DNA of 64,000 nucleotides from Strigamia acuminata (Eukaryota > Arthropoda > Chilopoda > Geophilomorpha > Linotaeniidae). Position 1 is the stretch's first letter. Each line of letters begins with the position of its first letter. This document shows positions 19,976 through 30,672 of this stretch, one piece after another. The position numbers were made by a program, and so were the translations under genes. The stretch spans positions 7,094,427-7,158,426 of the forward strand of contig OX442315.1 in the NCBI GenBank assembly GCA_949358305.1. The letters are read 5' to 3'. The notes under the pieces are model-generated. The model was not told where the DNA came from and did not search any database. It was given only the letters and a program-made list of their open reading frames with translations.

Positions 19976-20408
19976 TATTAGTATGCGATTAATTATTTTG
20001 TCCGTTTCCCCATGCATTTCTGGATAGGCATGGCAGATATGTGTGTTGGCATCCTTTGGATACCCGTGTAGCGCATATTAATGCTACTCTTGTGTGTTAA
20101 CACACATATTCTATGTTTCTTGTGTCGTCTGCTTGAGAGAGCGATAAATGTTGTTTTCCGTGTTGTTTATCGGTTAATTATGCCTAGGTTAACAATTACT
20201 TATATTGTAAAGAACAAATCAATGCTTGTTGCTATTGATTTGTCCTATTGTCATATTTTGTACGGTTTGAGACCAATTAGCCTCAAACCCAGTTGCTTTT
20301 ATGCTTTCATGTGATTAAAACATGGCGGGCGCGAAGTGCGAGCTCCCCGCACATTTTAAGCTGGTTTCAACTCCTTTCCGATGTTTCCTGGCCTCCACGG
20401 ACTTATCA
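19976..20408 (+). repeat. Copia 3' LTR
   Basis: It matches 13555-13987 along its whole length with no difference noticed on reading. GTTCA follows at 20409-20413, after which the Gypsy-A third ORF resumes. Confidence 0.93.
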
Positions 20409-22368
20409 GTTCAAACCGAAGTTTGGCAGCCGCTGGCGTAAACTCGGCCCAAAGTTGGTAAAGGGCTCTTCCTAGAAAGACGCCCTCTCGGTCGATGATG
20501 GTCCAGGCGGCCATCGATTGCCGACCGTCCAAGAAAAGGGCGGGGGAGAGGATTTCCGACATAACTCTCGTCACCTCGGTGTTTAGGCTACTTCGGTTGA
20601 ATGGCAGAGCACGGTTAGGATCCGCGGCGAAGGCGGCGGACATATTCCGCATTTGGACTATCGCCCAATTGATGTGCTCCGTTTGAGCGGCGTCGGCTTG
20701 TGTCAAGGCCCGTTCGGCGGTGGCGGGATGTTCGCATTCAGCCTGGTGGGCTTGCAGCTCTCCCAAAGTGGGGTTCGCCGCTTCTCTTCGATTTCGGGCG
20801 TCTCGCTCCTTTTCCTCATGCCACATGGCGTCTCGACACGGCCTCGGTGGCCTGGTTGGTGGAGGAACCGGCGGGGCGCATAACCCCGGCGGTCGGTGCG
20901 GGACGAGTTCTAGGAACGCCTCGCCTGGTTGCATGCTCCCAGGGGGCGTCCATCTAGTTACGGCTGGCGGTGGAGCCTCGAGGAGAGGCGGCCAGCTCGG
21001 TTGGACGGGATGGAAGGTCGGTGCGGACGGCGCAGCTACGGTTTGGCTTGCGGAGGATGTCGGCCGGTTGGCGGAGAACCCGCGGAAGGCGCTGGTGAGT
21101 ACCTCTGCCAGTTCTCTGCGGGACATGGGCTTTTCCGGCTCCATCTCTTCGTCCAGATCCATTTTCTCTTCGATGGTTTCGCACCATCCTTCGGGTCCCT
21201 TCTTCCGATCGGAGGACGACCCGGCTGCGGGTCCGGCTCTTGGCGAGTCCGAACTACCGGCGGCAGTCGGCCTCTTCTCGGCGGCGGCGAGTTTCGCTAA
21301 CAGGGTTTGCATTCTTTGCCTGCGGCGAGCTCTGCTCTTCCGGTTGCGCCTAGTGTTGGCGGTTTCGACGTACGAAGGGGTTACCGAGTCTCTTCGGATT
21401 TTGTACGGGGGTTCCGTTTGGTCGAACATGGTCGACTCTTCGTCCGACGGCCGGACGGTGCGCACTAGGAAGAGAGAGGGCGCGGCTGCGGTAGCCGCTT
21501 GTCTCTCTTGTTCGTCGACCTGGTCGCTCCACGAGTTGGAAGGTCCGGCCTCTGGATCCAGACGCAATTCGTTGGATGAGGCGGGTACAATCACAGCAGA
21601 GCGCAGGCCTCCCGACTGGGTGACTGTTCGAGTTCTTGAATCGCAATTGCTCGAATGGCCGGGTTGCGTCCCACTCGTCGACGGGCCGCTCTCCTCGGTG
21701 GAGAGGGCCTGTCTAATCTGAGCGGGGCCGCTGTTCGAGCTCGAGGCCTGTCTCTTCAGCCTCCTGACTCGTGTGCCGCTTTGAAGGATGCCGACTCGAT
21801 GCAGCTGCCACATTTCGGCTTGAGTGGCGATAAAGCCGACGGGCGGCACCCACGGTGTTGCTTGGCGGTCTTCGCGGGCCTCTCGTAACCATTCTTTGAT
21901 TTCTCCCGTCGAGAAACCATTCCGCTCCAAAACTCGTATTACGGCACTGGTTGCCGTTCGCTCTAGGTGAGCGATTTCCTCGCGGACGATTCGTCTCCGC
22001 TCTTCTGGCGTTGCGGCGTTGCGCCACCGAAGGCCGGTGCGCTCGTCCGCCTCGGTACCGCCGTACCGAGCTCGAAGTAGCTCTGAAAAAATAGGGCTCG
22101 ACGGATCGAAATCGGGATCGATCCGTGGCCCCACCCTTTCTCGTATTTGCCTGGGCAAACATTCGACCAGCGTCCTGGGTCGGTCAAAGAATTCTTCGAT
22201 CGCTCGGGAGTAGCGTAATCTCAGGGCCCAGACATCGGTGTCCTCCTCTGGATAGGCTAACCGGATAAATTCTGGCATCGCTAGCCGGAAGATGTTGCCC
22301 TTGGTGGGCACTGTAGACGGCAGGGCGTCCCATGATTGTAGCGGGTCGATCTGAAGCATTAAATACAT
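20409..22368 (-). CDS. Gypsy-A third ORF, N-terminal part (split by Copia)
   Basis: About 653 codons from an ATG at 22368 to the Copia insertion; together with 12687-13549 the ORF is about 940 codons. A splice-acceptor-like CAG sits at about 22351 (minus strand), at the same relative place as in Gypsy-A2, so the protein may be made from a spliced RNA starting there. Blocks shared with Gypsy-A2 are AEMWQLH..GIL (about 21790-21830), REAANPT..EL, FAADPNR..P.NRRSL-type sequence, and ALF.GRQ.MAAW..DREGV (about 20480-20550). The rest is Ser/Arg/Pro-rich. No RT, integrase or envelope feature is seen. Function unknown. Confidence 0.8.
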
Positions 22369-23408
22369 TTTAATTTCGATACCCTTTTTATAAATATTTG
22401 GAATAAAAATTGTGAGATCGGCGGTGGCACCAAAATTTCTTTCGGTTGTGGCTGCTCCTCTCTGTCCTGATTATTCGCAGGTCCGCGGTGGTTGGCCGCT
22501 GGTGTAGCTCAGTCTTTCTCTTGCTACCTTTTTTAGATTCAGGAGGTCCGCTCAAAACAACGTCGCGTAATATAAAAGAATCGGTTGTTTTTATTTAAGC
22601 TTTTCTACTCGTATTTAATTTATTACGAAGTTTCAACGTTACTTTAAGGTTTTAATTTTTTCTAAGTTTTAGCAACGCCATCTTGGCAAACAGTTCCTTT
22701 GTCTGGGTTTGGAGATCGGAGATCTTCGGGTACGAAAATGGTTTCCGCGCCCGAGCTCCGATTCTACCGAAAATCAACAAAATAAATACAAAAAAGAATT
22801 CATCAGTCAAGTTATCACGCGCCACAATCCGACATGGTGTCGGATGTCGGCGGATTACATTTTCGATCTTACGGGAAGATCTTATGTTACCTGCAGTTGC
22901 TCCGGCTCATCCCAATCTTCCTCCTCCGCCTCGATGACCAATCCTTCGCTCTCGTCTCTGGAGGACGAGGCGTCGGGGTCAATTCTCGGGTTGCGTCGAT
23001 CGGCCATTCAAGAAAACTAAAGATTATTCGTGAGAAAAAGAGGTTTTGGGTCACTTTCAGGGAGAAAGGTTACAAAACGCGTGCTTTCGTCTCAGCGAAC
23101 AATCGGAAATGGAAACCGACCGGCGCAGAGGATTCTGGGTCACGGACGCATCTCGTACGGTACGAGACTTGTCCGTGTGAGCGTGGAGCTACGGGGCCGA
23201 CGTATGCGATCGAGCCGTGCGCATGTTACGCTACGGGGTTTCGACCGATACGTCATGCAATCTCGCTTTTCGATATTGACGGTGATAACTGATGACGAAG
23301 TTCGGACTTAGCCGAATTTTATGTCTCGACATGCGTTGCAGCTCTCGTAAGTGAATTTCTTCAATTTTACGACGCCGCAATCACATATCTTGACCTTTTT
23401 ATTTCTTT
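22369..23408 (-). other. Gypsy-A pol to third-ORF spacer
   Basis: This 1-kb non-coding spacer contains two CCGT...ACGG hairpins (23173-23194 and 23215-23236). The second shares CCGTGCGCATGTTACGCTA and more with the Gypsy-A2 spacer. A CAAGATGGCG motif (minus strand) lies near 22676-22685. In retroviruses this interval can hold RNA export or splicing signals. Confidence 0.6.
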
Positions 23409-26400
23409 CTAGTTTCTCCCGGTGATTTTTCCGTCTTGGATGAACGGATTCTTCGATTTTCGCGGTCGAAGGTTGCGTTTTTGCTCCCGAGTGGTATCGG
23501 CTCCCACTTGGTCGCTCATCTCCGATGTTGCGGTATTGTTTACTTCTTCTAATTTTGTTTTTTCTTTTTCAGAAGTATTTTCTTCTGCTTCCTCCCTCTC
23601 CGAGATTGTTTGCTCCGTTTGATCGGGAGCGTCGGCGGGTGGGGATTCGGCGTCGAAAAATTCGTCATCTTCGTCTGCTTCTTCGCTAATTTCGTTGTTA
23701 TTTTGGAATGTGTCGACCACTGTACCACCTTGGCCGCTGTGTGTCTGACCTTCCACCCATATTTCCTGGCGAAATTCTGGTAAATATGGTTTTAATTCCC
23801 GGCCGTTGATTGACTGGAAATTTTTATTATCTGTTAATCTGCGCAATTGGTAGGCGTTGCCGCCGTGTTCTGCCACAATTACATAGGGTCCGTCCCTTTT
23901 GTCGGCCAGACCCGCGGCGATGCCCCTTGCAGCATTTGATAATATGTGTGTTTCCTTCCACACTAGGTCGTTGACCTTGAAATTCGTGAACTCCAATTCA
24001 CCCTCTTTTTCTGCGACTCTTTCCCGTAGGTCAAAGATGTGAGTCATTAGGTGCTGATATGTGTCGGAAATTGTCTGTTCCAAACGACATACGTACTCGT
24101 GTGGGTTAGCGGGGTCCAGTACATTCACTGCCTCCGCAACTCGTGGGTCCCACGGCATTCTCAGTTCGCGGGCGAAATTGAGGAACGCCGGTGAGAAGTC
24201 GCGTGTTCTTGATACGGTGGAGCGAATGCTGAACGCTATCTCACGTAGATATTCGTCCCACCGATTGTGTACATCGGTGAACACCGTCAAAGCGTATTTC
24301 ACGTCTTTGTTTAACCTTTCTACGGGGTTCGTTTGAGGGTTATAAGTGGAGGTGTTTGAAATCTCCATCTTAAATTTCTTGCAGAACTCCTTGTATATTT
24401 TGGACCTGAATTGGGGCCCGTTGTCGGAAATGAGCTTCCGGGGGAACCCAAATCGCAACGCCACGTCGTAAAGACACTCGGCGATATTTTCCGCCGAGGG
24501 CTTCGCGAGGGCGTACAACTCGGGCCAACGGGTCGCTACGTCCATAATTACAAGTATATACATGTTGCGGTTGCTTGTTGTGGGCTTGGGGCCCATCAAA
24601 TCAACACTCCAACAGTCAAAGGGAGCATAGGGGCCGAGAGACATTGTGTTTCTGGCCACTTTGTCGCGAGGTCGACATGCTTGGCACCGGGAGCAGTGAC
24701 GAATAAATTTTGTTATTTTTTGGCGGGCTCCGGGCCAAAAAAAAATCTGTTTCACGCGGTATAAAGTCCTCGCTATGCCGGCGTGGCTAGCGAGTGGGTG
24801 CCCGTGCATTAGCCACAGCAATCGGGTGTGTAGCGAGACAGGCACCACCACTTTTATCGCGTTCCCCGCTCCGCTAAGGTCATCCTGAAACGTCGGGTGG
24901 TATTTCAGTAACAACCCGTCGTCTATCAGGTAGCTGGTGGCTTCCTTAGCAAATTGCTTTCTGCGATGAGGATTTGTCATGTCGACCGGATATTCCCCTT
25001 TTTCTAGGAATCGAGTCATTATCTGACATTTGGCGTCGGTCGCCTGATGTTCGATGAACTCGAGTCTTGTTGGCGGTGCGTATTGCGTTTTCTTTTCTAT
25101 TGTGGCCGTGAAGGCTCGCAGCAGAGTTTTTGGGGCCTCTTGGATGACTGGAGGGGCTGCCTCCGTCTTCGCGTTGGTCGCTCCAGCTGGCTGGTACGTT
25201 CGAGTCCAGAAACCACAAAAAGTTTTATCAGCGGGCTCCATCACGGGTAATTCGTTCGCTTTACGAAGGCGCCAAATCCGTCTGGGCGTCGGACAATAAA
25301 GTAGACGCGAATCGTCTTCGCCGTCGTCGTCCGGACCATGGGGGTCGGACGCCGGGGCTCGCGATAACGCGTCGACTACCTGATTGAATTTTCCGGGGCG
25401 ATATGTTATGGTTATGTCGCACGCCATGAGTTCGAGTTGCCATCTGGCGAGTCTGCCGGAAGGTTCTTTTAACTTCATCAACCAACTTAATGCCTGATGA
25501 TCGGTCTGCACCTCGAAATTCGTATACTCTAGGTAGTCACGAAATTTCCGAACGGCCCATATTACGGCTAAGCACTCCAGTTCTGTAGCCGTGTAGTTCT
25601 TTTCGGCTCCCTGTATTTTTCGACTTATGAACATACAGGGTACTTCTTGCTCCACTTCGTTGTACGTGTGTTTTTGCAAGAGGGCTGCTCCCAAGCCAAC
25701 TCGGCTGGCGTCGGTATGCAGTACGAACGGTCGGTTTAGATCGGGTAACGGCATTTTGTCGACGTCGGCCAACATTTGTTTTATGGCGCTGAAGGCGGCC
25801 TCGCATTCGGCCGTCCATGCGAACTCGCGGTCGGTTCGCAGGAGGTCCGTTACGGGCGCGGCTACTTCCGCCAAATTGGGGAGCAGTCGGCCGAAAAAGT
25901 TAATCATCCCCATGAATCTTTGGACACCCTTGATATCCTCGAGTGCTGGGAATCCACTTATTGCTCGTACTTTTTCGGGATCAATGGCGATCTCTTCAAC
26001 TCCAATACGATAGCCTAGGAAGGCAAGTTCCTTTCTACAGAACTTGCTCTTTCCGGGATGGACATGGAGTCCAGCTTTGGCTAAACGGGAGACCACTCTG
26101 TCGATGTGTTCTACGTGCTCCTCGAAAGTATCTGACGCGATAATGATGTCCCCGAGGACGCTCTCGATTAACTTTTGGAACGTGCTTGGTGCGTTCACTA
26201 GTCCGAATGGCATCACGTTGAACATCAGTCGCCCTATAGGCGAGTAAAACGCGGTCTTTAGTTTATCTTCGGGTCGGAGTTCGACCTGCCAGTACCCTTT
26301 CGACAGGTCCATGGTGGTCACCCAATTAAATGGAGCCAGCTCTCTGAGAATCGCCTCGATGGAGGGCATCTGTATCGGATCTATCACCGTTATCGCATTT

Positions 26401-27347
26401 AGCGGGCGGTAGTCGATACATAAGCGAGGCTCGGAGCCGGGTCGCATCACTAGGACAATTCGCATCGCGTATTCGCCCAATGCTTCTGTCACGATGCCTT
26501 TGTCGAGCATGTCTTGACACATCTGGGTTACTATATCCCGTTTTTGGGGATTCATCCCTTTGTATGGCACGCGAATTGGTTTGTCCGTTGTTAGTACGAT
26601 CTCGTGTACGGCTTCGGTCGTCCTTCCGGGCGTTTTGGTGAGGATCCTCTCGTGTTTGCGGAGTACTCGTCGTAATAACGATGCTTCGTTGACTTGTAGA
26701 GCGGCTTCCTCTACCAATGTGTCCACCATGTTGCTTCTTTGCAATTCCAGAGCGAATGCTACGAAGTTGTAATCCTGTACGAATTTCCGCAATCCTCTTT
26801 CGTATTCCTCTTTATCTCGGGCCTCGTCCAGTAATTTTTGAGGTATCACTGGAGCGGGCCTTTCACCTTCGGGGCTTATCCAACTCCACGATCTCGTTAT
26901 CGGATTTGGCTGTATTTTTAGTTTGGCCATGATGTCCATTCCGAGGAGGAATACTTTGTCGTGGGACGGTAGCACTAGGAAGGGGTGGGATAGGTTCCCT
27001 CCCTTCCAGTCGATGGTGATCTTTATTACGCCTCTGGGCTTTACGTAGCCATTAGCCGTGAGCAATTCTACGTTCTCGTTGACTTTCATCATCTGTTTCT
27101 CGATGTCTAGACTTTCGACTAGATCTTCGGATATGAAAGAACGGTCCGCTCCGGAATCTAGTAGTCCCAGTAACTTTTGGTTTTCAATCGTCACTGGCAA
27201 CATGCAGAGCGTCTCGCAATGTGACTTCGAGACATTGCAGTGAAATACTCGCAATTTTTGCGGTACGACGTCTAGGTCAAACGGGAGTTCGGCCCAATTG
27301 CCGTCTGTCTTGCTCTCCGTCCTCACTTGCATGCCTCTCAGTGTCAC
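23409..27347 (-). CDS. Gypsy-A Pol, RT active-site motif deleted
   Basis: A single 1312-codon frame. Protease DSGA is at residues 64-67. RT has GYWQVELRPEDK and MPFGLVNAPSTFQ (~379), but the segment that should hold YxDD (~400, near 26145-26151) is missing. Compared with Gypsy-A2, 12 residues including YLDD are gone, in frame. RNase H HTDASRVGLGAALL is at ~542. Integrase has HGHPLASH...CSRC (~847) and D-D-E at ~915, ~972 and ~1010, followed by a GPY module (~1151). Its neighbours are gag upstream and the third ORF downstream. Without YxDD the RT should be inactive, although the frame is otherwise fully open. Protein order PR-RT-RH-IN defines Gypsy/Ty3. Confidence 0.92.
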   Translation of the reverse strand: MTLRGMQVRTESKTDGNWAELPFDLDVVPQKLRVFHCNVSKSHCETLCMLPVTIENQKLLGLLDSGADRSFISEDLVESLDIEKQMMKVNENVELLTANGYVKPRGVIKITIDWKGGNLSHPFLVLPSHDKVFLLGMDIMAKLKIQPNPITRSWSWISPEGERPAPVIPQKLLDEARDKEEYERGLRKFVQDYNFVAFALELQRSNMVDTLVEEAALQVNEASLLRRVLRKHERILTKTPGRTTEAVHEIVLTTDKPIRVPYKGMNPQKRDIVTQMCQDMLDKGIVTEALGEYAMRIVLVMRPGSEPRLCIDYRPLNAITVIDPIQMPSIEAILRELAPFNWVTTMDLSKGYWQVELRPEDKLKTAFYSPIGRLMFNVMPFGLVNAPSTFQKLIESVLGDIIIASDTFEEHVEHIDRVVSRLAKAGLHVHPGKSKFCRKELAFLGYRIGVEEIAIDPEKVRAISGFPALEDIKGVQRFMGMINFFGRLLPNLAEVAAPVTDLLRTDREFAWTAECEAAFSAIKQMLADVDKMPLPDLNRPFVLHTDASRVGLGAALLQKHTYNEVEQEVPCMFISRKIQGAEKNYTATELECLAVIWAVRKFRDYLEYTNFEVQTDHQALSWLMKLKEPSGRLARWQLELMACDITITYRPGKFNQVVDALSRAPASDPHGPDDDGEDDSRLLYCPTPRRIWRLRKANELPVMEPADKTFCGFWTRTYQPAGATNAKTEAAPPVIQEAPKTLLRAFTATIEKKTQYAPPTRLEFIEHQATDAKCQIMTRFLEKGEYPVDMTNPHRRKQFAKEATSYLIDDGLLLKYHPTFQDDLSGAGNAIKVVVPVSLHTRLLWLMHGHPLASHAGIARTLYRVKQIFFWPGARQKITKFIRHCSRCQACRPRDKVARNTMSLGPYAPFDCWSVDLMGPKPTTSNRNMYILVIMDVATRWPELYALAKPSAENIAECLYDVALRFGFPRKLISDNGPQFRSKIYKEFCKKFKMEISNTSTYNPQTNPVERLNKDVKYALTVFTDVHNRWDEYLREIAFSIRSTVSRTRDFSPAFLNFARELRMPWDPRVAEAVNVLDPANPHEYVCRLEQTISDTYQHLMTHIFDLRERVAEKEGELEFTNFKVNDLVWKETHILSNAARGIAAGLADKRDGPYVIVAEHGGNAYQLRRLTDNKNFQSINGRELKPYLPEFRQEIWVEGQTHSGQGGTVVDTFQNNNEISEEADEDDEFFDAESPPADAPDQTEQTISEREEAEENTSEKEKTKLEEVNNTATSEMSDQVGADTTREQKRNLRPRKSKNPFIQDGKITGRN

Positions 27348-27478
27348 TTTTTCTTTTTTCTCTGGTGCGGACTGGGCTCGGTCCTTGATTTGGGCATCAA
27401 GTATGGCGTGACCGGCAGGTCCAGTATGGAATTTCTTCTTCTTTGTTATTTCCTCGGCTTTCGCAGACGAAGTCGATT

Positions 27479-29746
27479 CTATTTCTTCGACGACGCCTGC
27501 GCTTGGCAGTTTTTTGCCAGGGCGATATTTAACTCGGCCATCATCTTCATCATAGTCTGTGTTTCACTAGTGATTTTGGCCGTTTTTTCGCATTTGTCGG
27601 AATAATGGCCGTATTCCCCACAGCTGTAGCATTTGATGTTGCTTTTGTCGCCCGTGGGTGTGAAACCCGGTTTTTTCGGGACGAATGCTGTTGGGAACCG
27701 TCTTTTTAGGCCCGGCGCCCCTTTTTCCTTGGTGGCTCGGGCGTGTGCTCTGAATTGGGTGATGGCTAGCGCTCGGTGCGCGTGATGAAGGTACGGGCCT
27801 TGGTCGTCGCACCCCGTCAATAAGTTTTCGAGGTGTTCGTGCAGGTCGTCTTCATCGCTTGATTCCTCTGCCGGCTCGGCGACCGTCGTGGAAGGTGACG
27901 CTTCTTCTGCTTTTGCCGAGGTGGCTAATTCAGTCGAGGTCACTTGCATCGCCGTGGTCGTCGGGGCTTTCTTTGGGGCAGCAATCGGGTTGCTTGGGAG
28001 CGTTATACCGGTTTTCGGTGTTAACGTCCGTCCCGAGGACGCTTCAGTGAGGCTCATTATGCCGCTGAGGTATTCGCTCGGTCTCATTAATTTCTCGGAC
28101 GCCTTGTGGCGTTCGGCGCTGGTTATTAATCGTTTTTCGTGGGCTTCCGCCTCTTCGGGTGGCAGTGAGGCGTAGTACCTTTGTTCTATCTCCAGCGTAT
28201 TGGTCAGGAGATAATTACTGACATCCCGATAGTCGCCTGTGCGGGGAGCGCGCATGTCCAGCAATATTCGTTGTGAATGTGCCGACAATCCCCCATAGAA
28301 AATCATCGTAAACCCGGCAGGGTTAATTTCGTACGGTGCTTGGGCGAAGAGTAGTTTTGCTCGGGCGTCATAATCGGCGAGTGTTTCACCTGGGGCTTGG
28401 CGGAGGCCACGCAATTTATTGCTGATCTCGTCTGGCGTCTCGCCGTATCGAAGGTCGAAACGGACGAGAAAATCGTCCCAGGTCGGATTTTTCAGTCCTT
28501 GGTACCACTCGCGGGCTGATCCGGTGGTTAACTCCACTAGGCCGTGTGTAAGCATATCGGCGATGGTCGCCTTTGTAGCTTTCTTGATTCTCATGACTTC
28601 GTCGAGGAAGCGGTCTCCCGCTTTCCACGAACCGTCGAATCGTGTCTGCACGTAGTGTTGCCAGCGGATGTTACCCGTGGCTTCGGCAGCGGGTTCATTA
28701 CGTACGCTATATTTGCGTTTGACTCTTTCACCGGCACGATTATGTTCGTCGCCTGGGTGGCCCAAGTCGATCCCTTCCCTTCGGAAAGAGCTCAATAAGG
28801 CACGTCCCAGTTCAGCCATGGTATATTGTCGGCCGGCAGAGTCCTGGAAATTCCCCTCCTGTATGGAAGGGCGCGAGCTGTGCGAAGATCGGTTGGAGGC
28901 GTTCGGTCGGTCCGAGTGGCGCTGGTTGCTGCCTCGGCTTTCTCGGTACGATCCGGATGACGGTCGACTTTGGTCGTCGTCGTCCGACGAATCAGAGGGG
29001 TCGGAAGGGTCGCCTTGCGGGCGGTCTCTTGGTCCCTTTGGGGGAACCTCTTCGCCACCCCGTGATTTCTTCGAGCCTCCGGAGGGCGGCGGCTCCTTTT
29101 CGTCGCTGTTCTCGTAAAAAGAATGCCATTTATTCTCTTCGCTTTCTGGGCGCTCGCGATCTTTATTCGCGTTCTTTTTGTTGAGTAACGCGTCAATTGC
29201 GGCGCTTCTTTCGGATCGTTTCGAGGGGTTACGGTCTCTGGATTTTCTGTCCGGTTGGTCGTCTTCTTGTGACTTCCTCTTTTTTGTTTCGGCTTTGGAG
29301 CCACCGGTGGGCTCTTTATCCGCTTCCGGACCTTCTTTTTTATTCCTCTCTGAAACGTCCTGCTCGTACTCTCTTTGGAATTTCTCTGTTTCCTTCTCCC
29401 AATTTTCGGCTTCCCATCGTTTTTGTTCGTCAATTATTGCTTTTTTCTTAGCTTGGTACGCGTCGGTCCATCTGTCCCGTTCCCATTCTTCCTGTTCTCG
29501 AAGAAATTGCTCTTTTTCTCTCCTTGCTTTTTCCGCTTTCATCCTTTCGTGGTATTGCTCTTCCCACTTCTGGTGTTGCCGCTGAGCTTCTTCTCTTAGT
29601 TTCTGCAATTTCTCGGCTTTTCGTTGGGCTAGGAGGGCTCGGAATTGGTCTTCGTAGTCTTGGGCTTCTCTGTGCCTCCCTTCTACGGTATTATTCCATT
29701 CTCTTTGTATTTTGGCTTCCTGCTCTTCCCTTATCTCCTGCACCAT
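27479..29746 (-). CDS. Gypsy-A Gag, main part
   Basis: 755 codons from the first ATG; the frame is open upstream to about 29918, so the true N-terminus lies further out. The first ~200 residues are extremely charged (Glu/Lys/Arg/Gln), likely helical or coiled coil. Ser/Arg-rich and Pro-rich sequence follows, then a capsid-like region with WQHYVQTRFDGSW, LTTGSAREWYQGL and LRGLRQAPGETLADYD, the usual retrotransposon gag pattern. One zinc knuckle, CYSCGEYGHYSDKC, lies near the C-terminus. Gag would form the particle and bind RNA. The gap to Pol is about 130 bases. Confidence 0.88.
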   Translation of the reverse strand: MVQEIREEQEAKIQREWNNTVEGRHREAQDYEDQFRALLAQRKAEKLQKLREEAQRQHQKWEEQYHERMKAEKARREKEQFLREQEEWERDRWTDAYQAKKKAIIDEQKRWEAENWEKETEKFQREYEQDVSERNKKEGPEADKEPTGGSKAETKKRKSQEDDQPDRKSRDRNPSKRSERSAAIDALLNKKNANKDRERPESEENKWHSFYENSDEKEPPPSGGSKKSRGGEEVPPKGPRDRPQGDPSDPSDSSDDDDQSRPSSGSYRESRGSNQRHSDRPNASNRSSHSSRPSIQEGNFQDSAGRQYTMAELGRALLSSFRREGIDLGHPGDEHNRAGERVKRKYSVRNEPAAEATGNIRWQHYVQTRFDGSWKAGDRFLDEVMRIKKATKATIADMLTHGLVELTTGSAREWYQGLKNPTWDDFLVRFDLRYGETPDEISNKLRGLRQAPGETLADYDARAKLLFAQAPYEINPAGFTMIFYGGLSAHSQRILLDMRAPRTGDYRDVSNYLLTNTLEIEQRYYASLPPEEAEAHEKRLITSAERHKASEKLMRPSEYLSGIMSLTEASSGRTLTPKTGITLPSNPIAAPKKAPTTTAMQVTSTELATSAKAEEASPSTTVAEPAEESSDEDDLHEHLENLLTGCDDQGPYLHHAHRALAITQFRAHARATKEKGAPGLKRRFPTAFVPKKPGFTPTGDKSNIKCYSCGEYGHYSDKCEKTAKITSETQTMMKMMAELNIALAKNCQAQASSKK

Positions 29747-29931
29747 TTCTTCCGTTCTCTCCGTGGTCTTTTTTTCTCGCTGTAGTCGTTCCTCTTCCTT
29801 TTTCCAGAGTTCTCTCCTCTCAGCGCTTACTCTACGCTGACGATTTATCGTTTCCTGCCTCGCTTCTTCTCGGGTTTTCTCCCGAGATTTGGTGAAGGGC
29901 TTTGTGAGGATCGGGCACGAAGTTACCTACG

Positions 29932-30597
29932 TCACTCGGCGTTTCTTGCGATACAGGCGTCTCCGCTGCTGGTCTTGCGACTGGCGTCGGGGCCTGTGCT
30001 GCGCAAATTGCTTTTGTGAGTATAGTAATCGAGTCCCAGACTGACGTTCCCGGCGGAATATCGGTTACCGCCTTCAGTCGGGCTGCTTGTTGCGATAGAT
30101 GAATTAAATGGGCGACTTCGGGGGAAACGGGCAGGTCTCGCCGAGGCGCTGGAGGCCATCGGGGTTTTACTCGTATTTCTCGCCGGAGTTTCGTTCAGGG
30201 GGGCGGATTGGTGACTTTTTGCAGGTGATGGGTTGCTGTCGATTGTAGTCGTCCGCCTCGGAGTTTCTGTTTTCTTCTCGGCTACCAGTATCGGCACTCG
30301 TCCTGTTGTTGTATCGCGAATTTCTTCTTGATTTTCTAGGACTTCCGTATCGGTATCTTCGACAAAGGGCATATCTGAGGAGAGCGGCTCTCGCTCGGGC
30401 TCGGTTAGGGCCTCGAGCGAAGCAGCTGCTTCCTCTTTCTGCGCCTTTGCTTTCCTCCGATTCGCTCGGGCTTTCGCCTTCGCGGATGGTTCGGGAACCG
30501 GGCCGCCCGACCTTAAGTTATAGTCGGAGGTCCGTTTTCCCTTTTCGAGCGTTGGTCGCTCGTTATCAGACGCGGATTGTTCGTCTTTGTCTGACAT
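29932..30597 (-). pseudogene. Gypsy-A Gag 5' part, out of frame
   Basis: ATG at 30597 starts a Lys/Ala/Glu-rich product 95 bases downstream of the LTR. Protein-like sequence leaves this frame near 30125 and continues in another frame to about 29890 (PVSPEVAHLIHL, PPGTSVWDSI), then enters the main gag frame. At least two frame changes are thus needed to link the start to the zinc-knuckle part. The last ~60 codons of this frame are probably not native. These could be mutations or sequencing errors. Confidence 0.6.
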
Positions 30598-30672
30598 TTC
30601 TTTGAGTAATTCTTCGATTTGGGTTATTATATTAAATGAGAGATCACAAGTTCAGTTGAGATTTATTTCTAG

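Larger units (their letters stand above)
13555..20408 (+). mobile_element. Full-length Copia-like LTR retrotransposon
   Basis: Two 433-bp LTRs at 13555-13987 and 19976-20408 appear identical. They are flanked by the 5-bp duplication GTTCA (13550-13554 and 20409-20413). Between them are an initiator-Met-type primer site, a 1.16-kb leader, one uninterrupted 1603-codon gag-pol ORF and a purine-rich tract. It sits in opposite orientation to Gypsy-A and splits that element's third ORF. Identical LTRs plus an intact ORF suggest a very recent insertion and a possibly active copy. Confidence 0.95.

Noticed and set aside
20720-21721. 333-codon plus-strand frame opposite the Gypsy-A third ORF
   Set aside because: It is a GC-rich antisense shadow; only the minus-strand frame shares conserved blocks with Gypsy-A2.
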